Assembly (NCBI RefSeq): GCF_003143995.1
Contig: NZ_QFWG01000009.1
Location: 1 to 64,000, forward strand
DNA: 64,000 bases
Source: Pseudoglutamicibacter cumminsii
Lineage (GTDB): Bacteria; Actinomycetota; Actinomycetes; Actinomycetales; Micrococcaceae
Reading direction: 5' to 3'
The notes beneath the pieces are model-generated. The model was given only the letters and a program-made list of their open reading frames with translations, did not search any database and was not told where the DNA came from. Shown piece by piece: positions 25,101-35,030 of this stretch. A program made the translations under genes and the position numbers. Position 1 is the stretch's first letter; every line of letters starts with the position of its first letter.

Positions 25101-25871
25101 CTAGATCACGCTGAACTTATGCCCCGCACGCAGCCGCGAACGGGCGATCTGCACCATCAGCAACCCCAGAACAGCCCACGCCAAGCCGCGAACCGCATCG
25201 AACGCAAGCACAGACCAGGCCACCCCCGAGTTCAAGTTACCCACCGCATCGACCACACCAGTCAGCGGGACCACCGCACTCAACGGGGCCAGCCATTGCG
25301 GGAACAACGCGACCGGCACAATCACGCCCGCCATAACCGGCACAACAGCGCCGGCGAACGCGGCACCCTGATACGGGTCAGACAACGCCAAACCGATGCC
25401 CGACATCGAAATCCCCAACAAGCCACCCACCAGCAAAGCGCACACCACCAACAAGGCGAGCCGCGCCACCACCGGCAAGTCCCCGCGTCCGGACATCACG
25501 GTGATCACCGCAAGCGATGCCACACCCGCCGGCAACGCGAGTAGTACCGGCATCACCATCGACGCCAGCCAGTACGCGAGATCCACCCGCCGGTATTCGT
25601 GCACAACCTGGAACACGCCGAGGTTCCGGTCGGTCGCGGTCTTGGAAACCACCCCGGAACACACGCCCAAACCGATACCCACCAGCGTGGACGCATACGC
25701 GGTTCGCAACACATCCATGGACCCGACGTCCTTGGCGAGCAGAACACTGAACAGAATTTCCAGCAGCGGGATCGCAAGTATCGAGACCAGCAGGGTCCCG
25801 ATGGTCGCGTACGCAATCGATGACGCCAAAGAAACCTGGAACGCGGCTCCAAAACGAGATGCGAAACTCAT
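25101..25871 (-). CDS. ABC-2-type transporter permease
   Basis: Membrane subunit of an ABC exporter, 256 residues with about six hydrophobic segments (for example LLVSILAIPLLEILFSVLLA, AGVIVPVALFPQWLAPLSAV). The layout of two helices, a cytoplasmic helical loop (TATDRNLGVFQVVHEYRRVD) and four further helices fits ABC-2 or natB-like permeases. Its start directly abuts the stop of the other permease gene upstream, so they are co-translated and probably form a heterodimer with the ATPase. The substrate is unknown. Confidence 0.8.
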   Translation of the reverse strand: MSFASRFGAAFQVSLASSIAYATIGTLLVSILAIPLLEILFSVLLAKDVGSMDVLRTAYASTLVGIGLGVCSGVVSKTATDRNLGVFQVVHEYRRVDLAYWLASMVMPVLLALPAGVASLAVITVMSGRGDLPVVARLALLVVCALLVGGLLGISMSGIGLALSDPYQGAAFAGAVVPVMAGVIVPVALFPQWLAPLSAVVPLTGVVDAVGNLNSGVAWSVLAFDAVRGLAWAVLGLLMVQIARSRLRAGHKFSVI

Positions 25872-26639
25872 CTAGATCACCGCCAATGTGCCAGCGGAAC
25901 GGGCCTTACGGATAGCTGATTTGCCGAGCCAGTACGATGCGGCGAACCAGCACGCTGTCACGCCCAGGCCGACGAGGAGACGGAACATGACCTCGCCTTC
26001 CGGGACTTGGCCCAACAAAACCTGGGTTGGTGCTGACAGCGGAATAATGTAGCTCAGCTCGTGTAATACCGGTGGCGCGTCTGTAGAAGTGAAAACAAGA
26101 CCAGAAAGAATGAAAACAGGAATCAGAAGAAGCTCTTCATACGCAATAGCGTTCGGTGTCAGCACGAAAAGCGCTGCAATCACAAAAGAAATGCTGAGAC
26201 ATGAAACCCACAGCAACAGGATGCTGACCGCAACCGAGGCCCCTGAAACCGGGGGAGTGCCGTGGCCTACGTCAGTCGCAATCCACAGTAGACCCCACGC
26301 GAGCCAAGCGACCGCGAAGGATAGAAGCCCGAAAACCGAGGCCGCAGACACAACGGCAGCCGCCGGGGAAAGAACGTTGATGCGTGCACTGAATAGGTGG
26401 ACAAGCGTGCCTTTGAACCGTTCGAATCCAAGGATTCCCGCGGCAACAGTTGTGGTGGTCCACATGCCAACGATGCCGCTACGCATCCACGCAACCCACG
26501 AGTCGCCACCCCACGCATAGTAGGCGAGCGCTTGAATAGCGAGAATGCCGAGGGTCGATGTGGCCATCAGCGAAACGAAAAACGGAACCCGAGCGAACTC
26601 GCCCAGGTGGAAAGCAACCATACGGAAGTAGCGCATCAT
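25872..26639 (-). CDS. ABC-2-type transporter permease
   Basis: Second membrane subunit, 255 residues, about six hydrophobic segments (GILAIQALAYYAWGGDSWVA, VAVSILLLWVSCLSISFVIA, LLLIPVFILSGLVF). It shows the same cytoplasmic loop pattern (GFERFKGTLVHLFSARINVL) and the ABC-2 signature-like ILSGLVF ahead of the last helices. The ATG overlaps the stop of the ATPase gene (ATGA). Its GC content is nearer 52% than the 62% of the window, in line with acquisition. Confidence 0.8.
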   Translation of the reverse strand: MMRYFRMVAFHLGEFARVPFFVSLMATSTLGILAIQALAYYAWGGDSWVAWMRSGIVGMWTTTTVAAGILGFERFKGTLVHLFSARINVLSPAAAVVSAASVFGLLSFAVAWLAWGLLWIATDVGHGTPPVSGASVAVSILLLWVSCLSISFVIAALFVLTPNAIAYEELLLIPVFILSGLVFTSTDAPPVLHELSYIIPLSAPTQVLLGQVPEGEVMFRLLVGLGVTACWFAASYWLGKSAIRKARSAGTLAVI

Positions 26640-27631
26640 GTGCGTTTGAGCTCACCTGCCAACGACAAATAGGCTTCCTCAAGCGTGGGTTGCCTGGTTA
26701 CTAAATCGTTCGGTATTTCGATGCTGTGTTCCCGGAAAATACGCTGTACTTCAGCTTGAATCTGTGCGGGGGTTTGGCCGCTTTCCCAGAAAACAGTGAG
26801 CCCCCATCGTGCGCCTTTCGGGGACTGACGCAGCTCCTTCACCTGCGGCTGGGAGCGTAGCGCTTCGACGATCTCGGTGTCGCCTGCGTGGATTGTTGCA
26901 GTGGTTGTAGCGGTAACACCTGCGTAATTCACGACTTCCGTGAGGCCGCCTGTGAAGTGGATGCGGCCGGCACCGATGACCGAAATGACGTGAGACACGT
27001 CCTCGATTTCAGACATCGTGTGGCTGGTGAGAAAGACGGCATGTCCGTTGTTAGCGAGATCCTTCAGCAGGGCACGGATGGATAGCGCGATGTCTGGGTC
27101 GAGCCCGTTCGTTGGTTCATCCATGACGAGCAAAGCCGGGTGCCCCAGAAGTGCGCGGGCGATGTGAAGACGCTGAACCATTCCCCGCGAGAAAGAATTG
27201 ACTTTCTGGTTGCCATTTTGAGATAAACCGACAGCCTCAAGAACTCTTTCAGTCTCTGCAGGGATGTTTTTCGCTGGGATGCCTGCGACGTTGGCGAAGA
27301 AACGCAAGTTCTTGATAGCGTTCGCCCTAGGGTAGAAGCCGAGTTCGCCGCCGAGGGCAAGCCCGACGTCGCGGCGGGCCTGCTGCGAATGTGTTGTGGT
27401 GTTGTGGCCGTTGACGATGACCTCACCTCGGCTGGGGTCCAGGATGGAGGCCGCCATCTTCACCAAGGTGGTTTTTCCTGCGCCGTTCGGCCCGATGAGC
27501 GCATGGATCTGGCCAGGTTCAACGGTGAGTGAAACGTCACTGACTGCAGTGAACTTTCCCTTGTCATACGTCCGCGAAACATTGCGGAACTCTAATGCGG
27601 GAACCTTCGAATCATTCGAATCAGTAGAAAT
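26636..27631 (-). CDS. ABC transporter ATP-binding protein with apparent ATT start codon
   Basis: ATPase of the exporter, 331 residues if translation begins at ATT 27629-27631. Walker A (LIGPNGAGKTT, about residues 49-59), Q-loop region, signature (NSFSRGMVQRLHIARAL), Walker B (LLVMDEPTNGLDP) and the switch His (LTSHTMSE) are all present. The C-terminal extension is like the DrrA/NatA group. In frame there is TAG at 27644-27646 (minus-strand reading), then no ATG, GTG, TTG or CTG until after Walker A. The only plausible initiator is ATT, five bases after AGGGGA. It overlaps the end of the preceding gene by 11 bases, so coupling is likely. Confidence 0.85.
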   Translation of the reverse strand: MSTDSNDSKVPALEFRNVSRTYDKGKFTAVSDVSLTVEPGQIHALIGPNGAGKTTLVKMAASILDPSRGEVIVNGHNTTTHSQQARRDVGLALGGELGFYPRANAIKNLRFFANVAGIPAKNIPAETERVLEAVGLSQNGNQKVNSFSRGMVQRLHIARALLGHPALLVMDEPTNGLDPDIALSIRALLKDLANNGHAVFLTSHTMSEIEDVSHVISVIGAGRIHFTGGLTEVVNYAGVTATTTATIHAGDTEIVEALRSQPQVKELRQSPKGARWGLTVFWESGQTPAQIQAEVQRIFREHSIEIPNDLVTRQPTLEEAYLSLAGELKRT

Positions 27632-28902
27632 ATTCTTCCCCTATCTTTACTTCGTCAAGCCCAAAACCTAGGAAGCCTAGAGGGTCTCTTTCTAGTGTTT
27701 TTGCGACTGCCTCTGCGGCTTCTTCGGCACCTAGGGAGTGATAGGAAGCGACGACGATTCTCCGTAAGGTGTTCATTGAGTTGATTGCACCAAGGAAGAA
27801 AAGCCTACCGAATGCATGCGCGGCGGCAGATATTGCGCCAGGGTAATCTCCCGAATAGTAGAGGGCACAGGAAAGTTCAGACAATGCCTCTGCAAGATAC
27901 TCCGGAGCCGTTTTCGCGACGAATCCACAATTCTTTTACAGTACCTTGACTGCGCCAACAAAGTCGTCCTTCAGAACACGTATCTGAGCGACGTTAATTG
28001 CTATCTGGCTTGCGTATCGGGCGCCCATCGACAGTTCAAGAGGACTGGCTGTATTTGTTGATAGGAATTGCTTGAGTAAGTCCTCAGCTTCGTGTAACAA
28101 CGAAACAGAATTTGAGTAGTCAGGTCCTTTCAGTTCCACAAGCGCAATTAGGTTGAGCTTGAGAGCTCTCTCTAGAGGACGAGATCGTTCTGGAACGTCT
28201 TCCATGGATAGAGACTTGTCTAAAGTTTCGGTAGCTCTATCGGCATGGCCAAACCTTTTGAACTGAGAGGCGGCTAACCGGTGGTTCGCCAAGTAACGTT
28301 GGGCTGAATCTTCCGCCCTCTGCGCGCTTAGTTCAAAATAATCGGTTGATTCCACTTTGCTTAATGCTGCAAGTATCGTTCCGGACAGTAGAAGATCGTG
28401 GTAAGAACCGTGTCCCTTGAGCCACTCACCAACTTCAGTTATCGCTTCTGCAACGCAAGCGTAATCCCCGAAGAATGTAATCGCCGCATCTGTTCGAGTG
28501 CTAAAACTTTTCCTATCTTCCGTTATCCATGAAGTGATTTTTTCACCTTCGATCGGGTCAACGGAAGCGATTTTGCAATGTTCGAGATAGAAAACTCTGA
28601 AATCACTGAACCGCCGGACACCTAGATCGTTACTGATTACTGGTGCAGCAAGGCTTCTCCACTGAGATGCACGCGATTCCGGCGGTTGCAGTGAGTTCAG
28701 GATGAGATTTGAGCGTTCGAAGAAAGCAGGTGAATGGCGTCGATATCTGAGGGCTTGCCTCAGCTCCGCAATGTGGTCGGGAATACTATTCAACGTTTCA
28801 CCGAGGGCTATCTGATGCGTGATTCCAAGCTGTCATCAGTTGTGCAAAAGTGTGGAGCTTGTTGTTTGCAAGCTGTGCTGCAATTTCTGCGGGTTTATTC
28901 AT
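27621..28902 (-). pseudogene. Helical-repeat (TPR-like) protein gene with frameshift and nonsense codon
   Basis: A perfect AAGGAG precedes an ATG at 28902. The reading MNKPAEIAAQLANNKLHTFA goes out of frame after 22-24 codons (a missing CA in ACACAG would explain it). The main frame then runs 285 codons (LNSIPDHIAELRQALRYRRH and onwards) with helical pairs like a TPR/HTH-TPR regulator, meets TAA at 27936-27938, and continues in the same frame for 104 codons (YLAEALSELSCALYYSGDYP to GEEYFY). GC is about 45%, far below the window. It is first in the exporter operon, so it may once have regulated it. The function is not recognised. Readthrough or sequencing error cannot be excluded. Confidence 0.65.
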
Positions 28903-29183
28903 TTTGTATTCTCCTTAGAGTTACGATCCATGCCTTGACTGTGTTGTACATCACAGCGATAGATCAATCGTGACACAGGGGGTATCCGAGGCCAAGGCTT
29001 TATTGCCATAGTTTGAGAAAAACTGTCCAGTGGCTCGGATTGCTTGGAGGTGACCTCCTCGGTCGCAGTGTAGTTGACGTGAATTTGAGGCTGGCAGGGA
29101 TGAAGCGGCGCACTCGGCGGTTGATATATTTGACACGTCAGCAAAGTTCGGGGTTTAAGCCCCGGCATCTAGGAGAAACCACC

Positions 29184-30347
29184 ATGGAATTCGGTATCTT
29201 CACCGTCGGAGACCTCACCCCGGACCCCACCACCGGCAAAATCCAGACCGAACACGAACGTCTCCGGTCCATCCAGAAATACGCGATCAAAGCCGAAGAA
29301 GTTGGCCTCGACTTCTTCGCGCAAGGCGAGCACCACAACCCACCGTTCGTGGTGTCCTCACCAACCACCAACCTCGCCTACATTGCCGCGAAAACCGAGC
29401 GCATCAAACTCACCACCTCAACAACACTCATCACCACCAATGACCCCGTCCTCATCGCCGAGGACTACACGATGCTGCAACACGTATCCGGCGGCCGCAT
29501 CGACCTCATGATGGGCCGCGGCAACACCGGCCCCGTCTACCCGTGGTTCGGCAAAGATATCCGCCAAGGCATCCCACTTGCCATCGAGAACTACCACCTG
29601 CTGCGCAAACTCTTCCGCGAAGAAACCGTGAACTGGGAAGGTAAATTCCGCACCCCGCTCCACGGCTTCACCCTCGCGCCCCGACCACTCGACGACACCC
29701 CACCATTCGTGTGGCACGGCTCCATCCGCTCCCCAGAAATCGCCGAGCAAGCCGCGTTCTACGGCGACGGCTTCTTCCACAACAACATCTTCTGGAACAT
29801 GGAACACACCGCATCCATGGTTCAGCTCTACCGCCAACGCTACGAACACTACGGCCACGGCGGAGCCGAGCAAGCCATCGTCGGCCTAGGCGGGCACATC
29901 TTCGTAGGCGAAACTGAGAAGAAAGCCAAGGAATTCTTCCGTCCATATTTCGACAAGGCGCCCGTCTACGGTTACGGGCCGTCGCTTGAAGAGTTCACGC
30001 GGGACACCCCGCTGACCGTCGGTACCGTGGAACAAGTGATCGAACGGACGCTTGGATTCGCCGATGCCGTGGGCGACTACCAGCGGCAAGGCTTCCTGAT
30101 CGACCACGCAGGCCTGCCGGAAGAGGTTGTGTTGGAGCAGATCGAGATCCTCGGCCGCGACATCGTGCCCGTGCTCCGCCGCGAATTCGAGGCGCGCAGA
30201 CCTGCCGGCGTCCCGTCGCGGGCACCAAGCCACGAAGAGCTCGCCGCCCTGCCGAAGGATCACGACTACCACCAGGTGATCTCCTCGCCGGTGGCCCGCG
30301 CGGCGGAAGCTGCGAAGCGGGCCGAAGCGGCGGAGAGCAACAACTAA
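29184..30347 (+). CDS. LLM-class flavin-dependent monooxygenase, CE1758-type
   Basis: FMNH2-dependent oxygenase of the bacterial luciferase superfamily, 387 residues. MEFGIFTVGDLTPDP opens the TIM barrel; LDFFAQGEHHNPPFVVSSPT and GRIDLMMGRGNTGPVYPWFG are family blocks. It is followed after 11 bp by its FMN reductase, the pairing known as the CE1758/CE1759 duo in Actinobacteria, where the reductase supplies FMNH2. The substrate is unknown. The start ATG at 29184 is chosen because AGGAGAAACC lies upstream and the superfamily N-terminus begins there; the frame stays open upstream without resemblance. Confidence 0.9.
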   Translation: MEFGIFTVGDLTPDPTTGKIQTEHERLRSIQKYAIKAEEVGLDFFAQGEHHNPPFVVSSPTTNLAYIAAKTERIKLTTSTTLITTNDPVLIAEDYTMLQHVSGGRIDLMMGRGNTGPVYPWFGKDIRQGIPLAIENYHLLRKLFREETVNWEGKFRTPLHGFTLAPRPLDDTPPFVWHGSIRSPEIAEQAAFYGDGFFHNNIFWNMEHTASMVQLYRQRYEHYGHGGAEQAIVGLGGHIFVGETEKKAKEFFRPYFDKAPVYGYGPSLEEFTRDTPLTVGTVEQVIERTLGFADAVGDYQRQGFLIDHAGLPEEVVLEQIEILGRDIVPVLRREFEARRPAGVPSRAPSHEELAALPKDHDYHQVISSPVARAAEAAKRAEAAESNN

Positions 30348-30358
30348 GAGGGGGAGAC

Positions 30359-31048
30359 ATGGCACTCAAACTTGCTGCAGTAACAGCGGGGCTTTCGCAG
30401 CCATCGAGCACCAGGCTTTTGACCGATCAGATCGTCAACGCCGTCCGCGCCTCGGTGACCGCGCGCGGCGAAGACGTTGAGGCGGAGGTCATTGAGGTCC
30501 GTGAGATCGCTCAAGACCTCACGCAGACGATGCTGACCGGCGGGATGCCGACCCCGAAGCTGACTGAGGTGCGCGCAAAACTTGCGGCGGCCGATGGAGT
30601 CGTTGCGGTGACGCCGGTGTTCACCGCGAGCATGTCGGGGCTGTTCAAGATGCTGTTCGACTCGCTTGATGTGGATACGTTGCGGGGTGTGCCGGTGTTG
30701 GCGGCGGCGACGGCGGGGACGCCGCGGCATCAGCTGGTGATCGATCATGCGATGCGTCCGATGTTCGCGTACCTGCACGCGACCGTGGTCCCGACTGGTG
30801 TGTTCGCGGCGACCGAAGATTTCGGGTCCGATGCGGCGAAGTATCTTGAGGGCCGTATCGCGCAGGCGGCGGATGAGCTCACTCAAGCGATGATGAGTTT
30901 CGGCAACACAGTTGCTGGATTCACGGCGATGCAGCAGCCGGCCGGTAAGGACAGACGTCAGCGGACGTCCGGGAATGAGCTGACGGATGTGGTGGATTTC
31001 GCGACCCTGCTGGAGGGCCACGACGGAACCCCAACTTCCGAGGCTTAA
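30359..31048 (+). CDS. NAD(P)H-dependent FMN reductase, CE1759-type
   Basis: Flavodoxin-like reductase of 229 residues that supplies reduced FMN to the adjacent monooxygenase. Visible blocks: LAAVTAGLSQPSSTRLLTDQ (phosphate-binding loop of flavin), VVAVTPVFTASMSGLFKMLF and GVPVLAAATAGTPRH. GAGGGGGAGAC lies before the ATG, 11 bp after the monooxygenase stop, so they form an operon. The C-terminal 40 residues are polar and may be flexible. A unit of the 27-bp repeat follows 12 bp after the stop. Confidence 0.9.
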   Translation: MALKLAAVTAGLSQPSSTRLLTDQIVNAVRASVTARGEDVEAEVIEVREIAQDLTQTMLTGGMPTPKLTEVRAKLAAADGVVAVTPVFTASMSGLFKMLFDSLDVDTLRGVPVLAAATAGTPRHQLVIDHAMRPMFAYLHATVVPTGVFAATEDFGSDAAKYLEGRIAQAADELTQAMMSFGNTVAGFTAMQQPAGKDRRQRTSGNELTDVVDFATLLEGHDGTPTSEA

Positions 31049-31060
31049 CCCCACCAGATT

Positions 31061-31356
31061 AACCTTCGGCACAGAAATTGTAGTTATTTCGTTGGTAGTG
31101 CTCCTGCCGCTACCGCTGGCAGCGGCAGGGGAGGCGGCAGCCGTGCCAAGGGGCACGGCCACACCACCAAGGCACGCGGTCGCACCAAACCAAGGCGCAG
31201 TGGCAGCGGAACCCGCGGCGAAAAATAACAGCACTAGCGATGCCGAAGGTTAAAACGGAGGGTGGCTGCGCAAAAATAGCAGCACTCACGTTGCTCAAGG
31301 TTGTTTCGGTTCTCGAACCGGGCAGCGTTATTTCAGCAATTACGTTGCCCAAGATT
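31061..31356. repeat. 27-bp repeat cluster: one forward unit, G+C hairpins, three reverse units
   Basis: Forward unit 31061-31087 (loop CAGAAAT, TGTAG variant). Then two hairpins: CTGCCGCT/AGCGGCAG (31104-31128) and GCCGTGCC/GGCACGGC with AAGG loop (31140-31159). Then reverse units 31225-31251, 31276-31302 and 31330-31356 with spacers of 24 and 27 bp and loops TCGCTAG, ACGTGAG and ACGTAAT. The plan copies the cluster at 24796-25090. It separates the FMN reductase and SpoU methyltransferase genes, both on the plus strand. Confidence 0.85.
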
Positions 31357-31383
31357 AAAACGGGGGACGTACAGTTGTATCCC

Positions 31384-32034
31384 GTGAGCGAGAACCAAAC
31401 ACCGGACGAGAACGAAACCCCCGAGCACGTCGTCGGCGTCGGCCCGTGGGAAGGCCCCCACCCCGAAGGCGACCACTGGGACCCCGAACTCCTCGCCCAC
31501 GGCGACCGCCGCAACGTCCTCGACGAATACCGCTACTGGAAACACGAAGCCATCGTCGCCGACCTCAACACCCGCCGCCACCCGCTCCACATCGCCATCG
31601 AAAACTGGCAACACGACTTCAACATCGGCACCGTCGTCCGCAACGCCAACGCATTCAACGCAGCCGCCGTCCACATCGTGGGTCGTCGCCGCTGGAACCG
31701 CCGCGGCGCCATGGTCACCGACCGCTACATGACCGTGATGCACCACCCGACCGTCGAAGACTTCGTGGCCTGGGCTCGGCAAGAAAACATCCCGATCCTC
31801 GGGATCGATATCTTCCCCGACTCCGTCCAACTCGAAACCTACGACCTCCCAGAGCGATGCGTGCTCGTCTTCGGCCAAGAAGGCCCGGGACTCTCCGAAG
31901 AGATGCGCACCGCCGCGGTCGACACCCTCTCGATCGAACAATTCGGATCAACCCGCTCGATCAACGCCGGCGTCGCCAGCGGAATCGCGATGCACGCCTG
32001 GATCCGCCAACACGTCTTCAACCAACATCCCTAA
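31384..32034 (+). CDS. TrmH/SpoU-family RNA 2'-O-methyltransferase
   Basis: SAM-dependent ribose methyltransferase of the SPOUT class, probably acting on tRNA or rRNA, 216 residues. Motif 1 is HDFNIGTVVRNANAFNA (with the conserved N-IG-VVRN), motif 2 VLVFGQEGPGLSEEM, motif 3 FGSTRSINAGVASGIAMHAW, which form the trefoil knot. An open frame extends upstream to 31240 but is a translation of repeat units and has no family resemblance. GTG 31384 is taken as start; TTG at 31375, nine bases after GGGGG, is an alternative. The RNA target is unknown. Confidence 0.85.
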   Translation: MSENQTPDENETPEHVVGVGPWEGPHPEGDHWDPELLAHGDRRNVLDEYRYWKHEAIVADLNTRRHPLHIAIENWQHDFNIGTVVRNANAFNAAAVHIVGRRRWNRRGAMVTDRYMTVMHHPTVEDFVAWARQENIPILGIDIFPDSVQLETYDLPERCVLVFGQEGPGLSEEMRTAAVDTLSIEQFGSTRSINAGVASGIAMHAWIRQHVFNQHP

Positions 32035-32233
32035 ACGCCAACACCACCGCGCCACCCCAGCGCTTCAACGCAGCGCTGCACCACCGCGGGTCGGTAGCAT
32101 AGAGGAAGACAGCGGCACCGCCTTCCAGCGGAACCGTTACGTGCGCACACGCCGGCCGGCACGCCAAGACCAAACCGGCCAGCGCATCGTGCGCCTAGAC
32201 AGCCGCGCCAGCCCCTATATAGAAGGAGCCCAC

Positions 32234-33255
<1,022 letters not shown>

Positions 33256-33256
<1 letters not shown>

Positions 33257-33669
33257 TGATCGGCCGTAACCTGTTGGGGATCCCGGAGACGCGAATCCCT
33301 GAGAACCCTGAGTTGGTGGCCCGGTACGATGCGGGCGATGAGGCTGAGGATTTGGTGCGTCAGTTCCCTGCCGAGCAGCTTCCGTGGGCTTTGATGGCTG
33401 AGGATGCTGCCGCCGATGGCCGCGACATTGAGGCGTACGCGTTTGCCCGGGTGGGTTACCACCGTGGTTTGGATGCGTTGCGTCGTGCTGGCTGGAAGGG
33501 GCAGGGCCCGGTTCCGTACGAGCACGAACCGAACCGTGGGTTTTTGCGTTGCTTGTATCAGTTGAAGCTCGCTGCCGAGCGGATTGGTGAAACCGAAGAG
33601 GTTCAGCGCATCAGTGATTTCTTGCGCGATTCGGACCCGGAAGCGGAAGCGAAGCTCGCCGCCAACTAA
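33256..33669 (+). CDS. DUF3151 family protein
   Basis: A 137-residue cytoplasmic protein of unknown function that follows fbaA in many Actinobacteria. Typical segments are GRNLLGIPETRIPENPE, FPAEQLPWALMAEDA, AYAFARVGYHRGLDALRRAG and the C-terminal EPNRGFLRCLYQLKLAAERI. The ATG overlaps the fbaA stop by one base, so translation is coupled. All-helical by composition, with no catalytic motif. An upstream in-frame start at 33217 is rejected since it lies inside fbaA and lacks the family N-terminus. Confidence 0.9.
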
Positions 33670-33680
33670 CCCCCTTTTTT

Positions 33681-33756
33681 AACCTTCGGCATCAAAATTG
33701 CTGCAAATTTATGCGAGAGCATTAATTTTTTTACAGCAATTTTGATGCCGAAGATG
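33681..33756. repeat. 27-bp repeat units as an inverted pair, AAAAT loop subtype
   Basis: Forward unit 33681-33707 and reverse unit 33730-33756 share the loop TCAAAAT and enclose 22 bases rich in A/T. They fill the gap between the convergent DUF3151 and glutaryl-CoA dehydrogenase genes, with T-runs on both sides, as expected of a bidirectional terminator. This is the last repeat locus seen in the window. Confidence 0.85.
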
Positions 33757-33803
33757 TTTAAACCGCGGTTTCGCGCCGCTTGCGGCGCGTCCGCACCGCC
33801 CCG

Positions 33804-35030
33804 CTAGCTTGCGAAGGCGCTGATGCCCGTGAGCTTTTCACCCAGGATCAGCGTGTGCACCTCGTCGGTGCCTTCATAGGTGCGCACCGACTCGAGGTTG
33901 TTCGCGTGCCGCAGCGGCGAATAATCCAACGTGATCCCGTTACCGCCGCACACCGTGCGCGCCTCCCGCGCAATCTCGATCGCGGTCTTGACGTTCGCGA
34001 GCTTCGCAACCGAAATCTGGTGGAACTCCAACGTCCCCTCATCCTTCGCGCGCCCCAACTGCAACGCCAACAGCTGGCCCTTATTCAGCTCGACCGTCAT
34101 CCGCGCGAGCTTCTCCTGCGTCAACTGGAACGCCGCCAACGGCCGCCCAAACTGTTCACGCTCCAACGCATACCCCAGCGCCGCCTCAATCGAATCCCGC
34201 GCAGCCCCCATCGCGCCCCACGCGATCCCGTACCGCGCCTCATTCAAGCACGCGAGCGGCCCACTCAACCCCTGAGCCCCCGGAAGCACCGCATCCGGGC
34301 CAAGCCGCACCCCATCCAGGGTGATGTCGCACTGCAACGAAGCACGCATCGAAAGCTTCTGCGTGATCGGCGTCGCCACAAACCCTTCCGAATCAGTCGG
34401 CACAATGAACCCGCGCACCATCGAATCAACGCCCGGCTTCACACGGGACTCATCCAAAACGCCAGCGGCCGCGGCGTCCTCGTTGCTCACATGCGCCCAA
34501 ATCACGGCAACCTGCGCGATCGACGCCAACCCGATCCACCGCTTAGCCCCATCCAGGACCCAGTCGCCGTCAACCCAGCGGGCGCGCGTCAGCATCGAAA
34601 CCGGGTCAGAGCCCGCGGTCGGCTCCGTCAACCCGAAGCAACCGATCACCTCACCCGCGGCCATCCGTGGAAGCCACTGCTGCTTCTGCTCCTCGGAACC
34701 GTGCTTATAGATCGCCGACATCGCGAGCGAACCCTGCACCGAAACCACAGTGCGCAAACCGGAATCCCCGGCTTCAAGCTCCTGCATCGCAAGCCCATAC
34801 TCGACTGCGGACCGCCCCGCGCACCCGTAGCCGCTCAAGTGCATCCCGAACAGCCCCTCCGCCGCCATCTTCGGCAGCAACTCAACCGGAAGCGTCGCGG
34901 AATCGAACCAGTCGGCGATGTGCGGCCGGATCTCGGCGTCCACAAACGCCGCCACGCGATCGCGGGTCTCGCGCTCGGTTTCGCTAAGCATCCCGTCGAT
35001 GTTCATGAGGTCTGTCCGGTTGCGTGGCAT
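33804..35030 (-). CDS. gcdH: Glutaryl-CoA dehydrogenase
   Basis: FAD enzyme that oxidises and decarboxylates glutaryl-CoA to crotonyl-CoA, 408 residues. The acyl-CoA dehydrogenase fold is clear (CFGLTEPTAGSDP, EREQFGRPLAAFQLTQEKLA). The blocks LNEARYGIAWGAMGAARDSI and RHANNLESVRTYEGTDEVHT, with the likely catalytic Glu386 in YEG, closely follow known glutaryl-CoA dehydrogenases. The start ATG 35030 has AAGGGA upstream and removes eleven His-rich residues from the longest frame. It is divergent from a class III CoA-transferase and an MHS transporter, which suggests glutarate uptake, activation and oxidation. Confidence 0.92.
   Translation of the reverse strand: MPRNRTDLMNIDGMLSETERETRDRVAAFVDAEIRPHIADWFDSATLPVELLPKMAAEGLFGMHLSGYGCAGRSAVEYGLAMQELEAGDSGLRTVVSVQGSLAMSAIYKHGSEEQKQQWLPRMAAGEVIGCFGLTEPTAGSDPVSMLTRARWVDGDWVLDGAKRWIGLASIAQVAVIWAHVSNEDAAAAGVLDESRVKPGVDSMVRGFIVPTDSEGFVATPITQKLSMRASLQCDITLDGVRLGPDAVLPGAQGLSGPLACLNEARYGIAWGAMGAARDSIEAALGYALEREQFGRPLAAFQLTQEKLARMTVELNKGQLLALQLGRAKDEGTLEFHQISVAKLANVKTAIEIAREARTVCGGNGITLDYSPLRHANNLESVRTYEGTDEVHTLILGEKLTGISAFAS

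Noticed and set aside
31240-31383. N-terminal extension of the SpoU methyltransferase
   Set aside because: The extra 48 codons translate repeat units and spacers; family similarity begins later.
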